In this document: positions 1 through 10,617 of the stretch, piece after piece
Position numbering within the stretch: position 1 is the stretch's first letter
Layout: each line of letters opens with the position of its first letter
Assembly (NCBI RefSeq): GCF_023091745.1
Contig: NC_068926.1
Coordinates: 46,896,001-46,960,000, forward strand
Source: Budorcas taxicolor
Lineage: Eukaryota; Chordata; Mammalia; Artiodactyla; Bovidae
Length of the DNA: 64,000 bases
Direction: 5' to 3'
Program-made: the position numbers and the translations under genes
The notes under the pieces: generated by a model
What the model was told of the DNA's origin: nothing
Database searches by the model: none
Seen by the model: only the letters and a program-made list of their open reading frames with translations

Positions 1-19
1 CCACCCACCAGCACCATGC

Positions 20-83
20 CAGTCCATGGAAATATCGTCTTCCACAAAACCATGCCCAGGTGCCAAAAAGTTTGGCAATGGCT
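20..83. mobile_element. Probable hAT-like DNA transposon end
   Basis: The stretch resembles the terminal part of a common mammalian hAT-type repeat whose end reads roughly 'ggtgccaaaaaggttgggga'; here it is 'ggtgccaaaaagtttggcaa'. Only one end is visible because the window starts here. The family name is not certain. Confidence 0.35.
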
Positions 84-310
84 GCTCTAAGAGACCGCCT
101 TGAGACTAGAACCTTCCTTGTTTCCAAATCCAGTGGACACCTGTTAGACCTACCCGTCTTCTCAGCACCTATTGAGAGTGATGCTGGTTCCGTCCATCCC
201 AACAACTCCCGTCTTGCTTCCTATGATCTGGGTTTTCTTCCTCTATGCGAGTTGGTCCTTCTACATATGATTCATGAGAGTTTCTTCTGCCCATCTCCTA
301 TAGGTCAATG

Positions 311-480
311 GATCAAGGTTCTCAAAGTGTGGTCCCCAGGTCAGCAGCATCAGCTTCGCTGGAAAACCATTGGAAATACAATTTCTTGGATCTCACTCTA
401 GATCCACTGAATCAGGAACTCTGGGAGTGGAGCTAGAAATTTATGTTTAACCATACTGCCAGTTGATTCAAATCCACCAG
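311..480 (+). mobile_element. MER5-type hAT-Charlie nonautonomous transposon
   Basis: The order of blocks matches MER5A/B: 'ttctcaaagtgtggtcccc', then 'cagcagcatcagc', then 'ccactgaatcaggaactctg' and a degraded tail. It is an ancient mammalian element, so high divergence is expected. Bases 84-310 between the two DNA transposon pieces show nothing I can name. Confidence 0.75.
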
Positions 481-1358
481 ATAGTGTAAGAAACATTGTA
501 CTAACCACTGGGCTAAGATGTTAAGCTTAGCACCTTCCTGTGTCTTTTGGGGTACCATGATGTTAAATGTTCTTTTCAGCTTAAAGGGCCTTAAGTCTCT
601 GTTGAGCTTATGTTTGGCTCCCAAGCTTTGTGTTGGTAGCTTCCTGTAGCAGTACTCTCCCTAACGAATCCTGTCTTCAGTTGCTTTGGCAGTGCTCTTG
701 TAAGCAGGATGTACAGGACAGCTGTAGGAGGTAAGGAAAGAGCTTCTACTCATAATTAGTTTCTTTTTTAAATAAGAGAAATTAGCCTTTAATAATATTA
801 CAGATGTAGATGACAGTGGGTGCCTTCTGGGGTGTCTGTGTCTATGCGTGAGACACCCATGTACAAAGGGTAAGGGACGTCCTACCTCCTACCTGTTGTC
901 AGACTATTGTGATGGGCTGCAGCTTGCCTGTGGCCCAGTGTGCAGTGATTCGTGTAACAAGATCTAACTCTCTCCGAACCAAACCTCATGAAATGCACAA
1001 GCAGCTTGAAAAGATTATAGAAACTATGGGTGGGAGAGAAAAAAAACAACAACAACAAAAATGCAAACATAAGCAAACAACAAGAGAGTTGTAGAGCTGA
1101 CATCTCTATTCATGGTGCAAGTGCTTTGCAGTCCTAAATGCTGAATTGTTTAGATCTGACAGTTACATTGCTCTCCTAAAAATATTATTATTATTATTAA
1201 TTATTTCAGGGATAAATAACTTTTAGTAGACAAAAACTTCATGTTTAAAATGAAAGATCTTCATTCTGGAGTACACTGCACCCAAATTTTTATTTTGAAT
1301 TTTCATTTTGTAGTGTGTTTTATCATGTGCATAATACAGTGGTATATGGTAAATACCG
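481..1358. other. No gene or repeat recognised
   Basis: Short AAC-rich (about 1045-1062) and ATT-rich (about 1183-1199) runs are the only structure seen. The open frames on both strands here overlap each other and have no recognisable protein family. Confidence 0.5.
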
Positions 1359-1478
1359 GGCTTCCCTGGTAGCTCAGCTGGTAAAGAATCCACGTGCAAT
1401 GCAGGAAACCCCAGTTCGATCCCTTGGTCAGTCAGATCCCCTGGAGAAGGGATAGGCTACCCACTCGAGTATTCCTGC
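1359..1478 (+). mobile_element. Bov-tA SINE, 3'-truncated
   Basis: It starts with the tRNA-derived head 'ggcttccctggtagctcag' and runs through the 'gttcgatccc' B-box region, but stops at 'gtattcctgc', where the next Bov-tA copy begins directly. The missing 3' half is not found beyond the second copy. Confidence 0.85.
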
Positions 1479-1686
1479 GCTTCCCTGGTGGCTCAGATGG
1501 TAAAGAATCTGCCTGCAGTGTGGGAGACCTGGGTTCACTCCCTAGTCTGGGAAGATCTCCTGGAAGAGGGCATGCAACCCACTCCAGTATTCTTGCCTGG
1601 AGAATCCCCATGGACAGAGGAGCCTGGCAGGCTACAGTCCACGAGGTCGCAAAGAGTCGGATATGACTAAACGACTAAGCACAGAA
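1479..1686 (+). mobile_element. Bov-tA SINE, full length
   Basis: Head 'gcttccctggtggctcag', the 'gaagatctcctggaagag' middle, and the BovB-derived tail with 'cggatatgactaaacgac'. It abuts the truncated copy on its left and the minus-strand BovB on its right. Confidence 0.9.
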
Positions 1687-2552
1687 CAAGTCACTCAGTC
1701 GTGTCGGACTCTTTGCGACCCCATGGACCGAAGCACGCCAGGCTTCCCTGTCCATCACCAGCTCCTGGAGTTTACTCAAACTCATGTCCATTGAGTCAGT
1801 GATGCCACCAAACTCTCTCATCCTCTGTTGTCCCCTTCTCTTCCTGCCCTCAATTTTTCCCAGCATCAGGGTCTTTTCAAATGAGTCAGCTCTTCACATC
1901 AGGTGCCCAAAGTATTGGAGTTTCAGCTTCAGCATCAGTCCTTCCAATGAATATTCAGGACTGATTTCCTTCAGGATGGACTGGTTGGATCTCCTTGCAG
2001 TCCAAGGGACTCTCAAGAGTCTTCTCCAACACCATAGTTCAAAAGCATCAATTCTTCGGCACTCAGCTTTCTTTATAGTCCAACTCTCACATTCATACAT
2101 GACTACTGGAAAAACCATAGCCTTGACTAGATGGATCTTTGTTGGCAAAGTAATGTCTTTGCTTTTCACTATGCTATCTAGGTTGGTCATAACATTTCTT
2201 CCAAGGAGTAAACATCTTTTAATTTCATGGCTGCAGTCACCATCTGCAGTGATTTTGGAGCCCAGAAAAATAAAGTCAGCCACTGTTTCCACTGTTTCCC
2301 ACCTATTTGCCATGAAGTGATGGGACCAGATGCCATGATCTTAGTTTTCCAAATGTTGAGTTTTAAGCCAACTTTTTCACTCTCCTGTTTCACTTTCATC
2401 AAGAGGTTCTTTAGTTTTTCTTCACTTCCTGCTGTAAGCGTGGTGTCATCTGCGTATCTGAGGTCATTCATATTTCTCCCGGAAATCTTGATTCCAGCTT
2501 GTGCTTCATCCAGCCCAGTGTTTCTCATGATGTACTCTGCATATAATGTATA
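1687..2552 (-). mobile_element. BovB (RTE) LINE 3' part, inverted copy
   Basis: Read on the minus strand this is the C-terminal part of the BovB ORF2 and its 3' end. It contains the YADD reverse transcriptase motif (within a frame ending at 2187) and then the 'GSKITADGDC', 'KRCLLLGR', 'MTNLDSI' and 'LKLQYFGHLM' blocks shared by every BovB copy in the window. The frame is broken between 2187 and 2313. The copy is 5'-truncated near 2546, where a short filler joins it head to head to the next BovB. Confidence 0.95.
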
Positions 2553-2562
2553 ATGTACTCTG

Positions 2563-3895
2563 CAGTTTTCATTCCAATCCCAAAGAAAGGCAATGCCAAA
2601 GAATGCTCAAACTACTGCACAACTGCACTCATCTAACACGCTAGTAAAGTAATGCTCAAAATTCTCCAAGCCAGGTTTCAACAGTACGTGAACTGTGAAC
2701 TTCCAGACATTCAAGCTGGTTTTAGGGCAAAGAAAACAAAGATCAAATTGCCAACATCCGTTGGATCATCAAAAAAGCAAGAGAGTTTCAGAAAAACATC
2801 TATTTCTGCTTTATTGACTATGCCAAAGTCTTTGACTGTGCGGATCACAATAAACTGTGGAAAATTCTGAAAGAGATGGGAAAGCAGACCACCTGATCTG
2901 CCCCTTGAGAAATCTGTATGCAGGTCAGGAAGCAACAGTTAGAACTGGACATGGAACAACACACTGGTTCCAAATAGGAAAAGGAATACGTCAAGGCTGT
3001 ATATTGTCACCCTGCTTATTTAACTTATATACAGAGTACATCATGAGAAGTGCTGGGCTGGAGGAAGCACAAGCTGGAATCGAGATTAAGGGAAGAAATA
3101 TCAATAACTTCAGATATGCAGATGACACCACCTTCATGGCAGAAAGTGAAGAAGAACTAAAGAGCCTCTTGATGAAAATGAAAGAGGAGAGTGAAAAAGT
3201 TGGCTTAAAGCTCAACATTCAGAAAATGAAGATCAAGGAATCTGGTCCCATCACTTCATGGCAAATAGATGGGAAACAGTGGAAACAGTGGCTGACTTTA
3301 TTTTTCTGGGCTCCAAAATCACTGCAGATGGTGACTGCAGCCATGAAATTAAAAGATGCTTACTCCTTGGCAGGAAAGTTATGACCAACCTAGATAACAT
3401 ATTGAAAAGCAGAGACATTACTTTGCCAACAAAGGTCCATCTCGTCAAGGCTATGGTTTTTCCAGTGGTCATGTATGAATGTGAGGTTGGACTATAAAGA
3501 AAGCTGAGTGCCGAAGAATTGATGCTTCTGAACTGTGGTGTTGGAGAAGACTCTTGAGAGTCCCTTGGACTGCAAGGAGATCCAACCAGTCCATCCTAAA
3601 GGAGATCAGTCCTGGGTGTTCATTGGAAGGACTGATGTTGAAGCTGAAACTCCAATACTTTGGCCACCTGATCCAAAGAGCTGACTCATTTGAAAAGACC
3701 TTGATGCTGGGAAAGATTGAGGGCAGGAGAAGGGGATGACAGAGGATGAGATCATTGGATGGCATCACTGACTCGATGGACATGGGTTTGGGTGAACTCT
3801 AGGAGTCGGTGATGGACAGGGAGGCCTGGCATGCTGCGGTCCATGGGGTCACCAAGAGTCGGACACGACTGAGCGACTGAACTGAACTGAACTGA
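2563..3895 (+). mobile_element. BovB (RTE) LINE, 5'-truncated plus-strand copy
   Basis: It begins at the 'ttccaatcccaaagaaaggc' segment upstream of the reverse transcriptase core, and passes the 'KLNIQ' and YADD blocks (frame 2857-3384). It ends with the typical 'gagcgactgaactgaactga' tail. Frames 2652-2870, 2857-3384, 3258-3497 and 3554-3739 are pieces of one ORF2 separated by frameshifts and stops. About 850 bases of it (roughly 3030-3890) are complementary to the neighbouring copy at 1687-2552. Confidence 0.95.
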
Positions 3896-3927
3896 ATATT
3901 ATGAGAAAAGCACAACACATGGTAAAT

Positions 3928-4517
3928 ACAGTAATTCCCCTATACACGAACTTTGAAGTTTTGAGCTTTCAAAGATGCTCACGTGCATTCACAGGTCCAA
4001 TCACTTTAGTTAGTTCGTGTGTCTGGCATACATTGTCACACGCGTGCATCTTCTATAAGTGGTTATGCTTTTGTGTACTTTACTGTACAAGTTCCACAGA
4101 GAGTACAGTAGTGCAGTATCTTATTTCAAGCCCAGGATGTGAGTGAGTGAAATTGCAGCTTACCCTCCATCTCCTATTGCTGACCATCCTTCAGCTCTAC
4201 TGTCTCCCACCTCCTCTCCCTCCTCCAGTCAGTAACTCTTCTTACTTGTTCACCAGATGCCAGCCTCTGTTTGCCAGCTGTTCTAGTGTACTGATGCACT
4301 TTTCAAGGTCCTGTACAACAAGACTAAAAGTGTTCTATTTCTTGTGTTTGTTTTTATGTATTATTTGTGTGAAAAGTATTATAGACCTATTACGGTACAG
4401 TACTAGATAGCCAATTGTGTTAGTTGGATATCTAGGCTAAATTTGTTGGACTTACAAACAAATTAGATTTCTGGATGTGCTCTTTGGAACAGAACTGGTT
4501 CATATGTAGGAGACTTA
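3928..4517. mobile_element. Tigger-like nonautonomous DNA transposon
   Basis: The left end reads 'acagtaattcccctatacac' and the right end is its inverted partner, 'gtaggagacttactgta'. The terminal inverted repeats are about 24 bp with a few mismatches and are flanked by TA. The interior holds no transposase, so this is a deletion derivative moved in trans. Assignment to the pogo/Tigger group rests on the end sequence and the TA target. The open frames 3901-4146 and 4147-4410 read through it and are not genes. Confidence 0.75.
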
Positions 4518-5029
4518 CTGTATGTATAATGGTATATTATAAATAAATACACAAGTATTGAAAATACATGTTCCAAATTTTGCTGTTACGGGTGCATGAT
4601 CAAAATTGCTTGGAGGCTACTGGGAGGTAAGTTGAGGTCCGTGTCTGCAACCTGGAGTGCCTGCCTCTGCTGCTTGTCCGGCTCTTTCTCTCCCTGCTGG
4701 TCTCCCACAAGCCAACTCTGAGTTCCCGCAGCAATGAACTTCAAAACAGCTCTGAGGCAGCCCTCCGAGTTTTCTTTCCCTAATTTTTCTCCCTGTGGAT
4801 TAGCATTCTCCTTTTGAAACCCTTCCTCTCTGTGGTATATCCAGGATCACACTCACTACCTTCAGTGAAGTGCATGGATATTAGTTTCTTTCATTATTTT
4901 GAAAGCTCATGGAGGACAGAATCCCCATCTCACTCAGCTTCACATCACACAGTCCTCATGTGAGTAGGAACTCAGAAAATGTTTCTTGAATAAATAAGCC
5001 AGCTGACAGTGTTCAGCTTATGATGGTGG
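4518..5029. other. Repeat-poor stretch with an L2-like 3' end
   Basis: About 4885-5000 resembles a plus-strand L2 3' end: 'gctcatggaggacagaatcc' and later 'gtttcttgaataaataag'. The rest (4518-4860) shows nothing recognised. Confidence 0.4.
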
Positions 5030-5225
5030 TAGTGGTAAAGAACCTGCCTGCCAATGCAGGAGACAGGAGATGTGGGTTCAATCCCTGGGTCAGGAAGATC
5101 CCTTGGAGAAGGGCATGGCAATCCACTCCAGTATTCTTGCTGGGAAAGTCCTGGACAGAGGAGCCTTGTGGGCTATAGTCCATGAGGTCACAAAGAGCTG
5201 AACATGACTGAAGCAACTTGGTATG
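5030..5225 (+). mobile_element. Bov-tA SINE
   Basis: Contains 'gtggtaaagaacctgcctgc', 'gtgggttcaatccctgggtc' and the tail 'ggtcacaaagagctgaacat'. The extreme head is degraded. Confidence 0.85.
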
Positions 5226-5246
5226 CAGCACAAACACTTTATTCAG

Positions 5247-5431
5247 GAACTTCCCTGGTGGCCCAGTGGTTAAGAATCTGCTCTGCAATGTGGGGGATCG
5301 GCTTTGATCTCTGGTGGGGAAACTAAAATCCCACATGCTGCTGGGCAACTACAGAGCCCTTGCACTTATGCACAGCACAAAGATCGATGCCTGCCGCAGC
5401 TAAGACCCAACATAGCCAAATAAATAAATAG
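5247..5431 (+). mobile_element. CHR-type tRNA SINE (cetartiodactyl)
   Basis: Head 'aacttccctggtggcccag' with 'agtggttaagaatctgc', then 'aaaatcccacatgctgc', 'gcaactacagagccc' and the terminal 'agacccaacatagccaaat' followed by an (AAAT)n tail. This older family is shared by cetartiodactyls. Confidence 0.85.
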
Positions 5432-5699
5432 CTTTTAGATTAAAAACAACAGTTCACTCATTCCATCCTTGTATGCCTTTCAGAAATCAGGTGAAGAGTG
5501 TAAGTCACTTACGATTGGCTTCTTCATTCTCTCAAGTGTGTGTTTAATTCTCCTTCAAATAGGGGATCCTACTCTCTGAATTTTTTTTTCTTCTGTCTTT
5601 TGCTAATAGCTGTGCATTTTTTGTTTTGTACCATGCTGTTTTGCTTGGAAGTGCCAGTAACCACTGGCTGTGTTGCTCCGGACTTAGATGAAATGCAAT

Positions 5700-5898
5700 T
5701 GGTGGCTCAGACGGTAAAGCATCTGCCTACAATGCAAGAGACTCCGGTTCGATCCCCGGGTTGGGAAGATCCCCTGGAAAAGGAAATGGCAACCCATTCT
5801 AGTACTCTTGCCTGGAAAATTCCATGGATGGAGGAGCCTACTGGGCTACAGTCCATGGGGTCGCAAAGAATCAGACACGACTGAGCAACTTCACTTCA
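5700..5898 (+). mobile_element. Bov-tA SINE
   Basis: 'ggtggctcagacggtaaagc', 'ggttcgatccccgggttggg' and the tail 'gtcgcaaagaatcagacacg' followed by 'ctgagcaacttcacttca'. The first few bases of the head are missing. Confidence 0.9.
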
Positions 5899-6274
5899 GG
5901 GACCCCAAGGGCCCACGTTGTTACCGTCATAACCCATAACCCCTCTCCCAGGAACTTAGGGTTCACTTTAAATTAGTCTTAACTGTTTGTGATGGCCCCA
6001 AAATCTTTACCAGTGGATGCTTCTAGATGTTGACATGTGAGACAGTTCTGGCCAAATACCCACGAGAGGCTGTTGGCTGGGGTCACTAAAATAAAGGAAA
6101 AAAAATGAAGAGTTGATATATCCTGCCTTGGGACATTGAAGTAGGTGATGTCCAGACCTGCTGTGACTCTAAGCGGGGTAACCCAGGGGCGACTCTTCTT
6201 CGGGGCTTAAGCCAGTTGAATCAGGAAGTTCAGGTTGTTCTTACAGCCCAAGACACCCACATCAAGATGTTTCC
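5899..6274. other. No gene; old unclassified sequence
   Basis: No exon-like structure, and no repeat I can name. Confidence 0.4.
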
Positions 6275-6462
6275 ACCCCAGGATGTGAGTCAGAACCTCC
6301 TGAGAAGCTTACATGTACAGACTTCTGGCTCCAAACCTGAACAAAGATTCCATAGAATTGAACTTTGCCTGTAGATTACAGTGATCTCAAATTTTAGGAG
6401 GCTTTCTAATTGATTCTGATGTTAGTAGAAAAGGTCGAGTTTGAGAATCCAAGGTATGATTT
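6275..6462 (+). mobile_element. MER5-type element, degraded
   Basis: The right half 'ctaattgattctgatg' followed by 'gagtttgagaatcc' matches the MER5 end ('gtgattctgatgc...gtttgagaaccactg'). The left half is only weakly similar. Confidence 0.5.
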
Positions 6463-7716
6463 TGAGTGAGTTTTGAAGCAGAAATAAAATTCACAATTTA
6501 TTTGGGGAAACTCCCGTTTTGACAAACATGCTACTACCTTGGTAAACTACAAGGGTAACTATTTTAAGGTAAAGAAGTACTCTAAAATATATGCTCTTGT
6601 TATATTTGCCCATCATTTATTAGCCTCTATTCTGAACAGAGATGAATCTCCTCCTGTACTGATATCCAGGGTATTTTGTACGTTGGTAAAAATTGTCACA
6701 GCATTTCAGCGTCTGTAGTACATGGAGGCCACACATTATAGAGTATTGTACTTTGAAAAAATATTCAAAAAACAGTTCAGATTGTTTTGAATGACTAATA
6801 AAATCACATATACAAAATTAAATTGGTTGGTAAAATCTTCAGTTTTTCTCTATGTTTAATAATATAGTTGATCTACTCTAGGCTTTTAACCAGTATAAAT
6901 ATTAGTCAAGCTTATGAACTGACCCATAACAGTGGCAGAAATGAGTTGGGTCATGAATGGGCCAACCCCACCTGTACTATTAATTATTTATGTATTGACA
7001 CCTTTGAAATTTCATCCATCTTCACTTCAGTTCTTTAATTCAAAGAGCAAAAGCCAAACACTGCTGTTTTGTTTGCTACAAAAATCAGGATCAATTAGAT
7101 TGAGCTACATGACACGAGGTTTCACTGGTCTCTTGTAAAGAACTGTACGTGATGAGGATTTTCTTCCTAAATTAGTCAGAAGGATCATAGAGTATTACTC
7201 TAAAAATGTAACTTTGAGACAGTTTGTACAGTATGGTGAGCAGAGCTTGGACTTCAGCATTAGACAGACCATGGAGTAAGTGTGTGAGATCAGGAGTTTG
7301 CAACCTTTGGAAATCTAGAAGTTGTGGACTCAGTTTTAGAAACACATATGTATATATACACGAATGTTCGTGTAGTCTCCTATACGTTATCAGAATGTTT
7401 TGGACTCTAGTGAATTCTAGACTCTGGCTGTGGACTAGACTGACCACACTAGGTATTTTTGCAGCCTAAGCACTAATCTATTCCAGTTATGTCGATAGAA
7501 TTTCTATTTAGAAGAGGTGGTGGAACACATGGAGGGGAAGGGGCCTGGCGTCCATGTCTGGAGGCCTGTTTGCATGGCAAGCACACTGCTGTGACTAAGT
7601 CTTATACGTACTTGGACTGACCTAGTCATAGCTGATGGATTATGGGGTAGCTAAGCCCTCTTATGCTCCCACTTCTTGCTGCCACTGTTAGAACCTCACA
7701 AAAATATTAATAGTTG
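6463..7716. other. Repeat-poor, no gene
   Basis: A weak MIR-like 5' core may lie near 7235-7300 ('agagcttggacttcagcatt'). The overlapping frames at 7172-7469 on both strands are not coding-like. Nothing else is recognised. Confidence 0.4.
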
Positions 7717-8362
7717 CTCAATAAAAAAGAATGAAATAATGTCATTTGCAGGAACATGGATCGACCTAGAGGTTACCAGACTAAGTGAAATACATTAGAC
7801 AGAGAAAGACAAACATTATATAATATCACTTTTATATGGAATCTAAAGTAACAATATGAATTAACTTATTTATAAGACAGAAGTAGACTCAGACGTAGGA
7901 AAAAAAGTCACGGTTATTACAGGGAAAGGGGAGAGGGATAAATTAATAAGAGTTTGGGATTAACAGATACAAACTAGTATACATAAAATAAATAAACAAG
8001 AACCTACTATATAGCATGGGGAAATAATTGAGTATTTGTAATAATCTATAATGGAGATTAATCTGAAAAAAACATGTATACACACACACACACAAACACA
8101 TGCAGGGGATGTGGGTTTGATCCCTGGGTTGGAAAGATCCCCTGGAGAAGAGAATAGCTGCCCACTCCAATATTCTTGCCTGGAGAATTCCATGGACAGA
8201 GGAGCCTAGCGGGCTACAGTCCATGGAGGTCACAAAAGACACGCCTGAGTGACTAACATTCACTCATAACTGAAACAATTTGCTGTGTGAAACTAACTTT
8301 GCTGAAACTAACACATTGTAAAACACATTGTAAATTAACTATACTTAATAAAAACAAAAACT
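7717..8362 (+). mobile_element. L1 3' end (ruminant type), split by a SINE
   Basis: It matches the ruminant L1 3' region in order: 'aagaatgaaataatgtcatt', 'agacagagaaagacaaac', 'ttataagacagaagtagact' and 'gggattaacagatac'. After the SINE it ends with 'aacacattgtaaattaacta' plus 'cttaataaaa'. The Bov-tA at 8101-8265 interrupts it at a CA-rich run. Confidence 0.85.
8101..8265 (+). mobile_element. Bov-tA SINE, 5'-truncated, inside L1
   Basis: It begins at 'gcaggggatgtgggtttgat', lacking the tRNA head, and ends in 'cctgagtgactaacattcac'. The flanks on both sides are L1 3' sequence, so it is younger than the L1. Confidence 0.85.
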
Positions 8363-8411
8363 GTGGCTCAGTTAACATCTGTTGAATGAGTAAATGATGG
8401 AATACACATCT

Positions 8412-8612
8412 ATGGGTGTGTGACCCTGAGCAAGTCACAGCTCTGTAATACCCGTTGTCTCATTATTATATTGGAACCCAAAATTCCAGCCTCATAGGAT
8501 TGTCAAGAAAATTAAATGAAATACATAAAATACCTAAAACTATTCCTCATGTAGTGTGCTGCTGCTGCTAAGTCGCTTCAGTAGGTGCACAATAAATCTT
8601 AGTGTAGGACTG
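8412..8612 (+). mobile_element. MIR SINE with a micro-insertion
   Basis: 'gtgtgaccctgagcaagtca', a degraded core, 'ctcataggattgtcaagaaa' and 'ggtgcacaataaatcttagt' follow the MIR consensus order. A 24-bp Bov-A2-like piece (about 8560-8583) interrupts it near its 3' end. Confidence 0.8.
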
Positions 8613-9088
8613 AGAATGGGGGTCTCTGAACCTGTGTTGAAGGTAGACAAAGTTACAGTTACTTTGGTTTTGTTTTAATGAACACAAAACCTTAATCATT
8701 TGATAAGTCATGATGCATGAGAAATTTTTGCTGTGTTAAATTTTGTTAACAAGAACCAGGGATAATGCAATCTTAATTGGGTTTATCTTTGTACTTTAAG
8801 GAGGGGGTCAGATGAAAAGCAATGGTGCAAGCAAGATTACAGAGACAGATTTAACCTACTTAAGAGAGAAAGCTGTTCTCAAACTGCATAATATATTGCA
8901 TATAAACTGTTAATAGTACTTTACTTTTACCTGTTTAAGGTGAGCCTCTGTTTGTAAATTCATCATTAGCAGTTTGCCCTTGTTGCTACATATATTTAAA
9001 ATTAGTCAAATTGCTTTTTAAAGAAAATATTCCAAAATTCCTTCATCCCTGCTAACTCAAGCCCATTGTTCTTCCATTTAATCCTGAT
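8613..9088. other. No gene or repeat recognised
   Basis: Moderately AT-rich sequence without coding or repeat signals that I can identify. Confidence 0.4.
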
Positions 9089-9326
9089 TATTGTTGTTGT
9101 TTAGTCAGTAAGTCGTGTCTGACTCTTCTGCGACCCCATGGACTGTAACCTGCCAGACTCTTCTGTCCATGGACTGTAGCCTGTCAGACTCTTCTCTTCT
9201 CCAGGCAAGAATACTGGAGTGGGTTGCCATTTTCTTCTCCAGAGGATCTTCCTGACTCAGGAATCAAACCCATATCCCCTGCACTGGCAGGTGGGTTCTT
9301 TACCACAGAGCCATCTGGGAAGCCCT
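9089..9326 (-). mobile_element. Bov-tA SINE with internal 31-bp duplication
   Basis: On the plus strand it runs from 'ttagtcagtaagtcgtgtct' (SINE tail) to 'agagccatctgggaagccc' (SINE head). A segment beginning 'ccatggactgta' occurs twice in tandem (9136-9166 and 9167-9197), so the copy is longer than usual. Confidence 0.9.
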
Positions 9327-9370
9327 AATCCTTATTAGTAACATTTAATGCTGTTTTTTTTTAATAGCAG

Positions 9371-9402
9371 TGTTAGTTGCTCAGTCATGTCCAACTCTTT
9401 GT
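9371..9402 (-). mobile_element. Bov SINE tail fragment
   Basis: 'ttagttgctcagtcatgtcc' is the reverse complement of the Bov-tA 3' tail. Only about 32 bases remain. Confidence 0.6.
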
Positions 9403-9539
9403 CAAAATAAATAATGAAATTTTTCAAAGTGTGGGAAATAGAAGAAAAAGCTCATCTATCATCTCAAGAAACCAATATTGCTTGGTAACATTCTGGTGTA
9501 TTGTCATCTGTTCTTTCCCCTACATTTATATACATATAG

Positions 9540-9675
9540 ATCTCTGGGTCAGGAAGATGCCCTGGAGAAGTGAATGGTAACCCACTCCAGTATTCTTGCC
9601 TGGAGAATCTCATGGACAGAAGAGCCTGGGGACATAGCGTTGCAAAGAGTCAGACACGACTGAAGTGACTAAGCA
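9540..9675 (+). mobile_element. Bov-tA SINE 3' part
   Basis: It starts at 'ctctgggtcaggaagatgcc' and ends in 'gtcagacacgactgaagtga'. The tRNA head is absent. Confidence 0.85.
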
Positions 9676-9714
9676 TATTTCTTTCAGTTGTAGCCTATAT
9701 ATTCAGTTTTTTAA

Positions 9715-9900
9715 AGTTTTTTTTTAATGTGGACCATTTTTAAAGTCTTTATTGAATTTGTCACAATGTTGCTTCCGATTTATGTTTTGGTCGCTTGTCT
9801 GAAAGGCATGTGGCATCTTAGCTCCCCAATCAGGGATCAAATCCCCACCCCCTGCATTGGAAGGCAAAGTCTTAATCACTGGACAGCCAGGGAAGTCCCT
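9715..9900 (-). mobile_element. CHR-type tRNA SINE
   Basis: The plus strand shows the reverse complement of the family: a T-rich tail, 'gtggcatcttagctcccca', 'ggatcaaatccccacccc', and the head 'tggacagccagggaagtccc'. Confidence 0.85.
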
Positions 9901-10316
9901 ATGCATTCAATTTTCTACCCCATTTTCCCTCTTATTATGTAGCAATCGTGTTACATACATTTCATATGCCACTTTAAGGACCCATGCTATTAAGTGAGTT
10001 TGCCATAAGTTGAAAAACTGTCTCCTTTTGAATTCATTTTTATACTGATTCTAAGTTTTCAACATTGTAAACAATGCCACACCTAACCTATAGCTTTTTC
10101 TTTCTCCTGGAAATATATTGAGGATAAATTCTCTAATGCATGTATTCTCTCCCAGGAAAATGTTCACTTTTTAGGACCCTTTGTATATTGTAAACTTGCT
10201 GTTTATAAAGAGCTACTGTTGATTGGGCTACTTTCTGTTGCTGCCAGCCAAGTAGATGTAAGTTTCACTGCATCCTCTCTAGCACTGAGTATTATCATTT
10301 AGCAAAAAAGTGTAGG
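9901..10316 (-). other. Possible old L1M 3' sequence
   Basis: The end of the stretch ('agcactgagtattatcattt') resembles the reverse complement of an old L1. The match is weak and no other feature is seen. Confidence 0.25.
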
Positions 10317-10507
10317 GCCTTTCCTGGTGGCTCAGATGATAAAGATATAGGAGACATGGGTTCAATTCCTGGGTCAAGAAGATCCCCTAGAGAAGAGAAT
10401 GACTACCCACTCCAGTATTCCTGCCTGAAGAATTCCATGGACAGAGGAACCTGACAGGTTGTAGTTCATGGGGTCACAAAGAATCCGACATGACAGAGTG
10501 ACTAACT
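10317..10507 (+). mobile_element. Bov-tA SINE
   Basis: 'ggcctttcctggtggctcag', a shortened anticodon-arm region, 'gacatgggttcaattcctgg' and the tail 'ccgacatgacagagtgacta'. Confidence 0.85.
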
Positions 10508-10617
10508 GGGGACTGGGCACATAGGACTTAGATGCAGAAACTGTAAAATCACATCGAAGGGCATAAAATAAGACCTGAATAAATGGGAGGCCATATCACA
10601 TTCTAGGATGGAAAGAC

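Noticed and set aside
1045..1062. CAA-rich run as a polyglutamine coding tract
   Set aside because: The run is short, lies in a 61-residue frame without a family match, and has an open frame on the opposite strand.
1784..2320. 178-residue plus-strand open frame
   Set aside because: It is the antisense of the minus-strand BovB ORF2. The same false frame recurs opposite the other BovB copies (3469-3783, 16134-16703, 58267-58755).
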